From: Pseudoalteromonas sp. R3
Lineage (GTDB): Bacteria; Pseudomonadota; Gammaproteobacteria; Enterobacterales; Alteromonadaceae
Assembly (NCBI RefSeq): GCF_004014715.1
Contig: NZ_CP034835.1
Span: forward strand, 682,001-746,000
Length of the DNA stretch: 64,000 nt
Reading direction: 5' to 3'
Part shown: positions 8,324 to 16,207 of the stretch, in pieces
How the letters are laid out: every line of letters starts with the position of its first letter
How positions within the stretch are numbered: position 1 is the first letter of the stretch
Notes under the pieces: model-generated
The model's database searches: none
What the model was told of the DNA's origin: nothing
The model's input: the letters and a program-made list of their open reading frames with translations, nothing else
Position numbers and translations under genes: made by a program

Positions 8324-9822
8324 TTAACTACAGCTAATTGAGTCACCGCTGCTGTTATAACAGGTCTCAGTTTGCTGAATGATGTGACGGCACATATAGG
8401 CCACATTGTTTTCCATACAGTTAAAATAAGTGCCATAAATGCCGGAGTTCCCGACATTATAATCAACCCGCCATTCATAGTAAGAATATGGCAAAGTAGA
8501 CTGGTCGTTCAGCCAGCGCCCAAAGACGGCACTGGATACAATGTCGTATAGCGGCGTAGGACGCACACCCAGGCTGCGCCAGCCATTGTTATAGCCAGAG
8601 TACTCACCAGACATTTCAACTACCGCGTTGGCAGCCTCGTAATAGGGGTTATTAAAGTTACTTCTGTTATCTACCTTAGACAGCAAACCCTGATAGTCTT
8701 TTACCCAGGTGGTGCCTTCACAGCTGTTCAGAAACACCATGCCCTTATCATCGCCTTTACCACAGGTGCCCTGAGGGGCAGCGTCGGCACTCCAGATGTA
8801 GTCGGCACTTTTTCCACCATGGATTTTGGCCTCAAAGCCACTGGAAGAAGTGATGATCACATCATTGTCTTTACCGCCTTCCTGATTGGAGTTTTCGCTA
8901 TTGGTAAAGAGGATATCATCGCCGTTATTACCCCAGGCTTTGTGCCAGCGCAGCCCGTTGGGGTTGCTTTCACCATTTTCGAACAAGGCATCGTTACCAT
9001 TGCCCCGTGAAGGCGGTCTTCACGGCCACCATTACCGGTCAGATAATCATTGCCATCTTCACCATACAAAGTGTCGTTGCCTTTGTCGCCGCTGAGCACA
9101 TCGTGCCCCGCACCGCCGTAGAGTTTATCGTTGCCATCCTTATTGCTGTTGCAACTGCTCTGCTCATAAATATAACCATTGTTGGCATTGGCCAGACGAC
9201 AGCCACCGCCCAGATAATCGTTGTCGTTGCCACCATAAAGTACATCTGTACCCTGACCACCCATCAGCAAGTCGCCGCCATCATCGCCCCACAGGGTGTC
9301 GTCGTTGTAGTCACCAAACAGTTTGTCATGATGGTTGCCGCCCTTGAGCTGGTCGTTACCCCAGCCACCGTGAAGCGTGTCGCTGCCATCTTCACCAAAC
9401 AGCTGGTCGTTACCACTGTTGCCCTTGAGCGTATCGTTGCCCTGGCCACCATAAAGGCGATCGTTCTGATTGCCCGAGATCAGGGTGTCGTTACCATATT
9501 GTCCGTATAAGGTTTGCGGCACCGAAATACTGCTGGCATTGAACGAGTCGGAACCGTAACCCAGGCGCGCTTCAAGGGCACTGATCTGGCTCATAAAGAA
9601 GACTTCACAGCTGCTACTGCTACCCACTTTACGGGTCACAGTCAGGGTATCGCCCGATTTACTGAGGGTGAACTGTTCGCTGTGGCGTGACCCCGCAACT
9701 TTCAGCGTATCGCCGTCCAGATAAGCCGAGGCACCACCGGCAAGCCCGCTACAGGCCGCCATCGCCTGGCCCGAGACGCTCAGCGAAACCGCCAGACAGA
9801 GCGCATTTAACTTGGTATTCAT
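8324..9822 (-). pseudogene. secreted RTX calcium-binding repeat protein, single frameshift
   Basis: The ATG at 9822 (AAGGA upstream) begins a signal peptide ending AMAAC. About residues 95-260 are glycine/aspartate nonapeptide repeats of the RTX type (GGQGNDTLKG, GEDGSDTLHG, GGWGNDQLKG and others), which form a calcium-binding parallel beta-roll. After GGREDRLHG the reading frame breaks. Adding one G to the run at 9003-9006 continues it as GNGNDALFENGES into a C-terminal domain of about 220 residues ending at 8324. That domain has several cysteines and no obvious enzyme motif. The repaired protein would be about 499 residues. It has a Sec-type signal peptide, unlike classical type-I-secreted RTX toxins, so it is more likely an adhesin or surface protein. 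The two-frame evidence is firm; its function is unknown. Confidence 0.8.
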
Positions 9823-10035
9823 TGTGAAATCCTTAGTTTTTATAGTTTTGTGTTGTTCCTGCCTTAGGGTAGCGGACAAATTTGCATGTAATATGGAGCT
9901 GACAACTTAGGATAACAGGATGAATCCGCATGCCGGCGCTTGGAAAAGTCTCAAGGAGCACTGTCCAGGCTATTGAAAAATAGTAAAAAATCAGACAAGT
10001 TATGCAGGACTCAATAAAAAGAAAAAGGAAGGAAC

Positions 10036-11325
10036 GTGACAGTAAGAACTACGGTAAAGCTGAGCCTTTGTACCATACTGACGGCACTGGCTGGTCACAG
10101 CGTTGCACAAGACAGGTTGCTGGCCAATGATGGCAGGGCGCAAGATTATTTTGGCTACGGTGCGGCAATTGACGGCAATACGGTGCTGGTGGGCGCACAC
10201 CAGGCTGATGTGAATGGCATTAAAGATGGTGGTGTCGGGTATGTGTATGTGCTCGGTGATAAAGGCTGGCAGCAACAGGCTAAGCTGATCGCCTCACCCC
10301 TGTTCGCTGACGACACGCTGGGTGGCAAGGTGGTTCTGAATAATCACACCGCCATGCTCGGTGGCATGAGGCGCGATGATAAAGGCGAAGATGCCGGCGC
10401 TGTGGTTGCTTTTGAGCGCTATGCCGATAAATGGACACAGACGCAGATTTTTACCGCGCCCGATGCCAAACCCGGAGATGCCTTTGGCCAGAGCCTGGCA
10501 TTAACAGACACGACACTGGTCATCGGCGCACCACGCAACGATACAAAAGCGAATGACGCGGGCGCGGCCTATATTTTTCAGCGCACAGTGGATAGCTGGC
10601 GCTATCACAGCAAAATCACCGCCAGCGATGGCGCTGCGGGCGACTTATTTGGCATCGACGTCGCGATAGACGGTAACACCATTGTAGTTGGCGCTGACTT
10701 ACATGATAAAACCGCAGAAAACGCCGGCGCCGTATACGTGTATGTGCTCAAAGATAATCAGTGGCAACAACAAGCCAAGCTGATGGCCGCTGATGCAGGT
10801 AAAACCGATATCTTCGGCGTCAGGGTTGCGATTTCCGGTGATACGGCGCTTATCTCCGCACGCAGAGATGATGTGGAACATCTGGGGGTAGATGCCGGCT
10901 CTGCTTATATTTTTGAGCGAAAAGGCACACGCTGGACCGAGGCTCAAAAACTCACTTCGCCTGATGGCTCAGCCGATGACCGTTTTGGCCGCGGTGTGGC
11001 ACTCAGTGGTGATACGGCGATTATCAGCGCGATGAACCATGACGCACAAGGCAAAGACACCGGCGCGTTATATGTTTATAAAAAGCACGCTGATGGCTGG
11101 TACTATTCATCCAAAGTGGTCGCAAAAAATGCGCAGCCAGGCGATCAACTCGGCTGGAATGTCGGTCTCTCCGACGGTAAAGCTGTGATAGCCACCCCAC
11201 ATCATGACGCCAATGGCAAAGAGTCCGGTGCGGTCTACGTACAGGACCTGAACCAGTACAGCGCATTTCATATTGAAAACCGTATTTCTGTTGCGGAGAA
11301 AGGGAAAGTGAAGTCTTCGCAGTAA
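10036..11325 (+). CDS. secreted FG-GAP repeat (beta-propeller) protein
   Basis: The protein has 429 residues and starts at GTG 10036, with AAGGAAGG just upstream. A signal peptide ends near HSVAQ. The mature protein is about seven repeats of roughly 50 residues, each with the pattern D-x-FG-x-x-x-(A/V)-x-(D/S)-G-(N/D)-T-x-(L/V)-(I/V)-(G/S)-A followed by G-A-x-Y-(V/I)-(Y/F). This is the FG-GAP signature of integrin-type propellers. Similar periplasmic or secreted proteins in marine bacteria have no assigned enzyme activity and may bind partners or calcium. It is divergent from the RTX protein with about 213 bases between them, so the two may share a regulatory region. Confidence 0.85.
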   Translation: MTVRTTVKLSLCTILTALAGHSVAQDRLLANDGRAQDYFGYGAAIDGNTVLVGAHQADVNGIKDGGVGYVYVLGDKGWQQQAKLIASPLFADDTLGGKVVLNNHTAMLGGMRRDDKGEDAGAVVAFERYADKWTQTQIFTAPDAKPGDAFGQSLALTDTTLVIGAPRNDTKANDAGAAYIFQRTVDSWRYHSKITASDGAAGDLFGIDVAIDGNTIVVGADLHDKTAENAGAVYVYVLKDNQWQQQAKLMAADAGKTDIFGVRVAISGDTALISARRDDVEHLGVDAGSAYIFERKGTRWTEAQKLTSPDGSADDRFGRGVALSGDTAIISAMNHDAQGKDTGALYVYKKHADGWYYSSKVVAKNAQPGDQLGWNVGLSDGKAVIATPHHDANGKESGAVYVQDLNQYSAFHIENRISVAEKGKVKSSQ

Positions 11326-11512
11326 TTAAACTCAAAGCAAACAGACGTTAGAGTGGGTTATGCTCTGAGCAGAAGCCGAAATCTGACGTCTGACTAATTG
11401 CCGGGATCAACAACGATGCCTTAATAAAGCAATGGGTCTAAAGTTAAAACTAACAATGGTGTTTTTGGCTGTGTGATTGATTTATGGTGCCCATGCGCTT
11501 GCAGAGAGTGAA

Positions 11513-11812
11513 CTATGGGGTTAAATAGGCCAGCCATTCTTTCGCATTAGCAATGATAAACTCGTAGCTAAGACCGTTTATCAGCGTAACTCTGATTGCC
11601 TCTGTCGTTACAGGCAATACACCTGCGCCCTTACCATAACACATCTCTATTTTTGATATGGCGCTTCGCTCAATATGGTACGGCCCTAATCCGAACTTTT
11701 TATTCAACGGCTCGAAAATCAAGGCTTCTTTTGTTGCTGAGAGTTTACCTTCAGAGCGGGCGACGCCGTTTTGTATTGTTGCAATAGAAACGCTTGTTGA
11801 AGTTTTATTCAT
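11513..11812 (-). CDS. small GRAM/PH-like domain protein
   Basis: The protein has 99 residues, with AAAGGA just before the ATG. The pattern GKLSATKEALIFEPLNKKFG, then ERSAISKIE and VTTEAIRVTLINGLSYEFIIANAKEWLAYL, fits a GRAM or bacterial PH-like fold: a strand-rich domain with a closing helix carrying the Trp. Such domains bind lipids or act as scaffolds. It has no signal peptide or membrane segment, so it should be cytoplasmic. Fold assignment is by pattern only. It lies 128 bases downstream of the next minus-strand gene and could be co-transcribed with it. Confidence 0.6.
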   Translation of the reverse strand: MNKTSTSVSIATIQNGVARSEGKLSATKEALIFEPLNKKFGLGPYHIERSAISKIEMCYGKGAGVLPVTTEAIRVTLINGLSYEFIIANAKEWLAYLTP

Positions 11813-11940
11813 GGCTTTCCTTTTAATGAATAAGTGGGTTTTTATTACGGGTGGTTTTGATAAGTCAGCTATTTAAAAGCGATGTGAACTTTAACAAGCA
11901 GAGGTTAACATCAGCCTCTGCTTGTCCGTGCTTGTGTCCT

Positions 11941-12327
11941 TCAATGCTGAGTACTATATGCCTTTTGACTGCCAGCGCCTTTTTTCCACTGAATTGTGCC
12001 AGATAAAGAAAACGCCAATATTATTCCCATTAAAATAGTCGTGACGACTTTCGCTACCCATGGATCTTGCACCGCGAACGCTGCTGCGTAACTAAACGTG
12101 AGTATGTTCGCGAACAGAGAAGTAAGGTGAATTCTGAAGCTTGTTGCTTGTTCTTTTACCCTTGCAATGTTGAATGTGCAGGAGATCAAAAATGCGATGA
12201 CCATACCTGGGTTGCTCATCTGTTCTGGCGTTAGTTTAAAATTAAGGCTTATAAATACTATAGCGCCATATGCCACTGCGATTACGATAACAATGTAATT
12301 TAATAATAACTCTACCTTTGACTTCAT
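11941..12327 (-). CDS. four-helix membrane protein of unknown function
   Basis: The protein has 128 residues, with AGAGG a few bases before the ATG. Four hydrophobic stretches (about 8-29, 42-56, 68-86 and 92-112) are separated by short charged loops, including NIARVKEQATSFRIH. The C-terminus is polar (WKKGAGSQKAYSTQH). No family is recognised. It is transcribed away from the neighbouring AraC-type regulator gene, with about 180 bases between the two starts, so it is a candidate target of that regulator. Confidence 0.65.
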   Translation of the reverse strand: MKSKVELLLNYIVIVIAVAYGAIVFISLNFKLTPEQMSNPGMVIAFLISCTFNIARVKEQATSFRIHLTSLFANILTFSYAAAFAVQDPWVAKVVTTILMGIILAFSLSGTIQWKKGAGSQKAYSTQH

Positions 12328-12506
12328 ACTTAACCTCTGATTTGTTGGTGTGGTTTTGTATGTTAAGCTCGAGTCGAGCGCTTTTCGGTGATACTGGCCA
12401 GTATGGACTGTTTATTTTTATCTTTTTGATTTATCTGTTTTTAATTTCTTGTTGAAAGGTGCAAAGAGGCCAGGTTGGACGTGTTTTTGAATACAAGGGA
12501 GTCTTG

Positions 12507-13667
12507 ATGTTCAGTTTTAGTAATATCGTTGCTTTAGGCTGTATTCAAGCCTGCATTCAATCCTTGTATCTCTTGAGGTTTTCTGGTCCGGGCAGATGGC
12601 TTGCTGCTTTTATACTGCTTGTTTCAATCAACATGTGTGTTGGCTTCTATGTAGACAGTGGTCTTTTTGAATCGGATATGCTGCTTATAACTATGTGGGA
12701 GCGATTAAACAGTTATTTGTTGTTGGGCCCCATTTTTATGGCGTTTGTAATGACAATGACAAATTCAGCGTATCGCTTTGATAAAAAAGATGCGATCCAC
12801 CTATTACCCTTTCTTGTGTGGGTAGGGTATTTCATTTCAGTATCACTGTATGAGCAAAGTGATTTCCTGACTGAGCAAGCTGTAAACTTACAAACGGTAT
12901 CAAGCAGACCCTTTACTGAGCGGTTTTCCATAATATCCCTGGTAACCGCAGGGCACTTTTGTCTTTATCTGGCCTATGGTAGTTGGCAAATTTTTATGTT
13001 TTGGCTGAAACAACGCGACAGCAGTATTTTTCGCCAACTGTGTTGGCTGCTTTGTGTCACTATGATTTGTTATCTGATGATGTTGAGTGTGTTTATCGTT
13101 TCTGTGACAGCCGTAATTATGGAACTTGAAAAATCAGATTGGCTGATTGCTTTGAGTTATTTGTCTACGGTGGCAGGCATCTTTTCTTTAAGTTATCTGT
13201 TGATTTGCTATGGGAGGCCTGCTGGCTTTATTCGTGCTCTCGTAAAGAGGGAGATGACTGATACTGATAAAGACTCCGCAGAGCAAATTAAACCTGAAGT
13301 ATCAGCACAACAGAAAAGGCTTTTAGTGTTGGTTGAGCAAGAGCTCAGGACGAACAAGCACCATTTACAACCTGATTTCAGCCAAATTCAACTTGCAGAA
13401 AAACTGAATATAAGCAGACACCAGCTGTCTGACGTGTTGGCCCTGCATTCCTCAGGTGGCTTCTATGAGTTGATAAACAAATTAAGGGTGGATGCGGTGA
13501 TTGAGGAACTGATAAAAAGGCCTACAAGTGACAGGTTAATTAGTATTGCCTACGATTGTGGGTTTAATTCAAAATCTAGCTTTAATCAGGTGTTTAAAAA
13601 GTATACTGGTAAAACGCCAAGTCAGTACCGTGATCTGGTTAAAACAAGTGAGGCAGAATCACGCTAA
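12507..13667 (+). CDS. membrane-anchored AraC-family regulator (multi-TM sensor + HTH)
   Basis: The protein has about 386 residues. ATG at 12507 is preferred (AAGGGAG five bases upstream) over the GTG at 12459. The N-terminal 240 residues carry about seven hydrophobic segments (among them SNIVALGCIQACIQSLYLL, WLAAFILLVSINMCVGF, IFMAFVMTMT and LSYLSTVAGIFSLSYLLICY). The C-terminal 100 residues are a double helix-turn-helix AraC/XylS DNA-binding domain (IQLAEKLNISRHQLSDVL and LISIAYDCGFNSKSSFNQVF, ending KKYTGKTPSQYRD). This one-component layout binds DNA from the membrane. The signal is unknown. The divergent membrane-protein gene and the downstream metal-efflux cluster are possible targets. 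Confidence 0.85.
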   Translation: MFSFSNIVALGCIQACIQSLYLLRFSGPGRWLAAFILLVSINMCVGFYVDSGLFESDMLLITMWERLNSYLLLGPIFMAFVMTMTNSAYRFDKKDAIHLLPFLVWVGYFISVSLYEQSDFLTEQAVNLQTVSSRPFTERFSIISLVTAGHFCLYLAYGSWQIFMFWLKQRDSSIFRQLCWLLCVTMICYLMMLSVFIVSVTAVIMELEKSDWLIALSYLSTVAGIFSLSYLLICYGRPAGFIRALVKREMTDTDKDSAEQIKPEVSAQQKRLLVLVEQELRTNKHHLQPDFSQIQLAEKLNISRHQLSDVLALHSSGGFYELINKLRVDAVIEELIKRPTSDRLISIAYDCGFNSKSSFNQVFKKYTGKTPSQYRDLVKTSEAESR

Positions 13668-14055
13668 GAGGAAAAAGTGCATAATGCACCATTGCGTTCC
13701 ATTCATGCATGGCTGTCATGTGATGTTAATGCTATCCCTTCGTTTAAAAGCGCTTTTACTTTACTGATAACGATGGGTATTTTCCCCAGTAATAATCTAC
13801 TCTGTACATCCAAATCTGGAATCCCACATGCCATCTAGTCTGGAAAATTGTTTTCCAAGCCTGTACGGTACTACTACTAGCTGCTCAAAAGTGAAAATTG
13901 GCAAAACGAGTTCGTTCACTCAAAAAGAAGCCGCGCCAACTGCAACGTAAAAGAAAACCCTGGATAGTTGGCGGTTGAATTTTAGAAAATTAAAAATTGA
14001 GCTCGATTTATTTCAGTGGTAGGATTTTGGCAAACTGTTAATCTTTAGTCGCCTG
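13668..14055. other. intergenic region with several palindromes ahead of the metal-efflux cluster
   Basis: No convincing gene lies in these 388 bases. Visible structure: GTGCAT-A-ATGCAC (13677-13689), the perfect palindrome TAAAAGCGCTTTTA (13745-13758), TGGAAAA-TTG-TTTTCCA (13841-13857, 7-3-7 arms) and the arms CGCCAACT (13934-13941) and AGTTGGCG (13966-13973). The first may be part of the 3' end of the AraC-type gene. The 7-3-7 palindrome is a candidate operator for the cluster that starts at 14056. No clear -35/-10 pair was identified. Confidence 0.5.
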
Positions 14056-14406
14056 ATGCATAAATTGACTCTCATTCTGATCATGCTTTGCATTCTGAGT
14101 ACCCAGGTATTCGGAAGCGTAGCGTATGAAGGTGAGCATAAGTCTCAGGGCGATGCGCATGCTTTGTTGCACGAAATTGGTCAGCCACACAGCCACGACC
14201 ATGATGATGAGGGTGAGTTCAGCCTCTCGTTTTCAAAAGAAGCCGTAAAGCACATCAACCAAGATCTTGATTGTTGTACCACGGGTATCGTTGAAGTTTC
14301 ACCCTACTCAAAATCTGAAGTAAAACCGACAGGCCCGATTGCATCAATTAGTGCTGATTGGTCGCCTCCTTTTATAAAACATACCACACCTCCCCCCAGA
14401 GCTTAG
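14056..14406 (+). CDS. His-rich periplasmic leader protein of the metal-efflux cluster
   Basis: The protein has 116 residues. A signal peptide (MHKLTLILIMLCILSTQVFG) precedes a short mature chain with a His/Asp cluster (HSHDHDD near residue 48), a CysCys pair (DLDCC near 76) and the C-terminal tail TTPPPRA. Small proteins of this build often precede RND metal-efflux genes and are thought to bind metal or help regulate it. The exact family is not recognised. It is the first gene in the cluster, and the accessory protein follows after 69 bases. The protein at 57249, heading the copper cluster, has the same overall design. Confidence 0.7.
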   Translation: MHKLTLILIMLCILSTQVFGSVAYEGEHKSQGDAHALLHEIGQPHSHDHDDEGEFSLSFSKEAVKHINQDLDCCTTGIVEVSPYSKSEVKPTGPIASISADWSPPFIKHTTPPPRA

Positions 14407-14475
14407 TCCAACTTAACTTTTCGTTGTCAGTGACTTGTGTCAGCTGGCAAGTGTTTTGTTTTTTTTGGATTAACT

Positions 14476-15084
14476 ATGTCTTTTACATTGAATATGCTGC
14501 GTATGGTGCAGCTGAATGCGAACGTTATTTACGCTGCGCTGATCGCATCGTTATTTGTGGTTTCCAACACGATGGCATCACCCGGGGCGCATGGTCCGAA
14601 TGGTGAACACCTGGATACGCGAGCGAAAGTTGCGAGTTCCACAAATCCTAAGTTTGAGAGCTTTACAGAAACTTTCGAACTAGCAGGTGAGCTGTTTGAA
14701 AATGAACTCGTTATTTACCTTCATGACTTTAAAACCAATACCCCAGTTGCGCATGCATCAGTGGATCTGGAGCTTGGCAATTTAAGTGCAAGTGCCGAAT
14801 TTTCTGAGCAATTACAAGCTTATGTAGTTACACAGCCTGCAATGCTTTCTCAGTTAAAACAACCTGGGTTACATGAAATTGTTTTAACCATTTTGACTGA
14901 ACACAGTGGTGATTTATTAGTTGCGAATTTAGAAAACCATCAGGCAGTTGAAGGTGCCGGCGCTCACGCAGATTCTGAGCACGATGAGCATCATCATGAC
15001 CTCCCATGGCTGATGATTGCATTGTGTATTGGTGTGTTCGTAGCCGGATTGTGTCTGGGTCGTATCTCAAAGGAGCGCAAATAA
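14476..15084 (+). CDS. membrane-anchored accessory protein of the RND metal pump
   Basis: The protein has about 202 residues from ATG 14476, which gives a better signal peptide than the upstream in-frame start at 14437. After cleavage near NTMA the mature protein begins [13 protein letters not shown], almost the same sequence that begins the mature adaptor encoded next. A beta-rich domain follows (VIYLHDFKTNTPVAHASVDL), then a His/Asp-rich linker (HADSEHDEHHHD near 170) and one C-terminal membrane helix (LPWLMIALCIGVFVAGLCLG) with a basic tail. This resembles periplasmic domains found next to CzcB-like proteins. A role in presenting metal to the pump is inferred. Its stop overlaps the next start (TAATG). 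Confidence 0.75.
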   Translation: MSFTLNMLRMVQLNANVIYAALIASLFVVSNTMASPGAHGPNGEHLDTRAKVASSTNPKFESFTETFELAGELFENELVIYLHDFKTNTPVAHASVDLELGNLSASAEFSEQLQAYVVTQPAMLSQLKQPGLHEIVLTILTEHSGDLLVANLENHQAVEGAGAHADSEHDEHHHDLPWLMIALCIGVFVAGLCLGRISKERK

Positions 15085-16199
15085 TGACGTTTAAGCATGC
15101 TGTATTGTTCTCATTAAGCTTATGTTCGCTCAGCGTATTGGCTTCTCCCGGGGCCCATGGACCCAATGGCGAGCACCTCGATCAAAAACCAAATAAGGTT
15201 GAAGGCGCATTAGGTAAACAAGCTGACGGCTCCGTCATTATGCCGATGAAGCACCAGGCATTACTGAATGTACGCACTCAGTTTGTGCGTGAGTCTGAAG
15301 TGAAAAAACAGGTTCGCCTGGATGCCATTGTTAAACCTCACCCTGACGGGTACGCAAAAATTCAATCCAGCAGTGACGGCCGATTGGACGCGCCGCAAAC
15401 GGGTATCCACCCAACTGGTGCAAAGGTACAAGCTGGGGATGTGCTGGGGCTTATCCGTTACCAGGACACCGCATACGAATTGGCAAGCCAAACCAGCGAG
15501 TTAATCGCTATTCGCAACCGCATTGATCAAACCAATCGCGATGTGGAGCGCTTAAAAAAGCTGGGAGATTTAGCCTCGAAACAAGCGTTAGAGCAGCTGG
15601 AAACGGAGCTGTTAAGCTTACAACAGCAAGCGCAAGCACTGCAAAAAGGCCTAGAAAAACCAGAGGTACTGATTGCACCTATCTCAGGTGTACTCATTAA
15701 CCACACAGTCTCCAGAGGGCAGTGGGTTGAAGCAGGCGAAGCGTTATTTGAGATCATTGCCCCTGAGCAGTTTTTAGTTGAAGCCAGCACCCGTGATTTT
15801 GCGTTAACTCAGCAGCTAACATCTGCGAAAGTTGTCGAGCAGCCTGATATTTCACTCAATTACCTTGGTTTTTCACCTGAGCTGGTCAACGGCTTAGTGC
15901 ACCTCAACTTTGAGCTGTCACAGGGCCAGGATAATACTAACTTGTTTATTAATCAGAGTATTAGCATACAGGCGCCGATTGATGAAAAGCTCAAAGGCAT
16001 TGTGATCCCTGCTGATGCGGTCGTACTGAGTCAAAATAATTTGCCACAAGTGTGGATTAAGCTCTCGGCAGAGCGCTTTTTGCCACAGCTCATTCGTTAT
16101 CAACACCTTGAGCCTGGACTTGTGTTAGTCACTGAAGGCTTAGGCGCAGATAACCGCGTTGTGGTTGACGGTGCATCACTACTCAACCAGGTGAGATAG
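15084..16199 (+). CDS. RND efflux periplasmic adaptor (CzcB-like)
   Basis: The adaptor (membrane-fusion protein) of a heavy-metal efflux pump, 371 residues. ATG 15084 overlaps the preceding stop, with AAGGAG eight bases upstream. The signal peptide ends near VLA, and the mature start is [13 protein letters not shown]. Domains follow the family order: barrel-sandwich/lipoyl half (about 75-130, [14 protein letters not shown]), a coiled-coil hairpin rich in Gln, Glu and Leu (about 135-195), the second lipoyl half ([20 protein letters not shown]), beta-barrel and membrane-proximal domains ending in [12 protein letters not shown]. It works in the periplasm with the pump encoded 8 bases downstream. 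The metal cannot be told from this protein alone. Confidence 0.9.
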   Translation: MTFKHAVLFSLSLCSLSVLASPGAHGPNGEHLDQKPNKVEGALGKQADGSVIMPMKHQALLNVRTQFVRESEVKKQVRLDAIVKPHPDGYAKIQSSSDGRLDAPQTGIHPTGAKVQAGDVLGLIRYQDTAYELASQTSELIAIRNRIDQTNRDVERLKKLGDLASKQALEQLETELLSLQQQAQALQKGLEKPEVLIAPISGVLINHTVSRGQWVEAGEALFEIIAPEQFLVEASTRDFALTQQLTSAKVVEQPDISLNYLGFSPELVNGLVHLNFELSQGQDNTNLFINQSISIQAPIDEKLKGIVIPADAVVLSQNNLPQVWIKLSAERFLPQLIRYQHLEPGLVLVTEGLGADNRVVVDGASLLNQVR

Positions 16200-16207
16200 G
16201 CGGTAAG

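Noticed and set aside
9007..9510. Long plus-strand reading frame opposite the RTX repeats
   Set aside because: It is the antisense of the repeat codons: a low-complexity Val/Ala/Ile/Thr chain with no RBS. It is a shadow of the minus-strand gene.
11340..11392. Imperfect 10-base inverted repeat (AGACGTTAGA / TCTGACGTCT) resembling an integron-type site
   Set aside because: It lacks the paired core sites and spacing of an attC site, and there is no integrase or cassette structure nearby.
13898..13978. 27-codon very basic peptide frame starting at TTG
   Set aside because: No RBS and no homology could be judged. The length is within chance, and part of it forms the arms of an inverted repeat.
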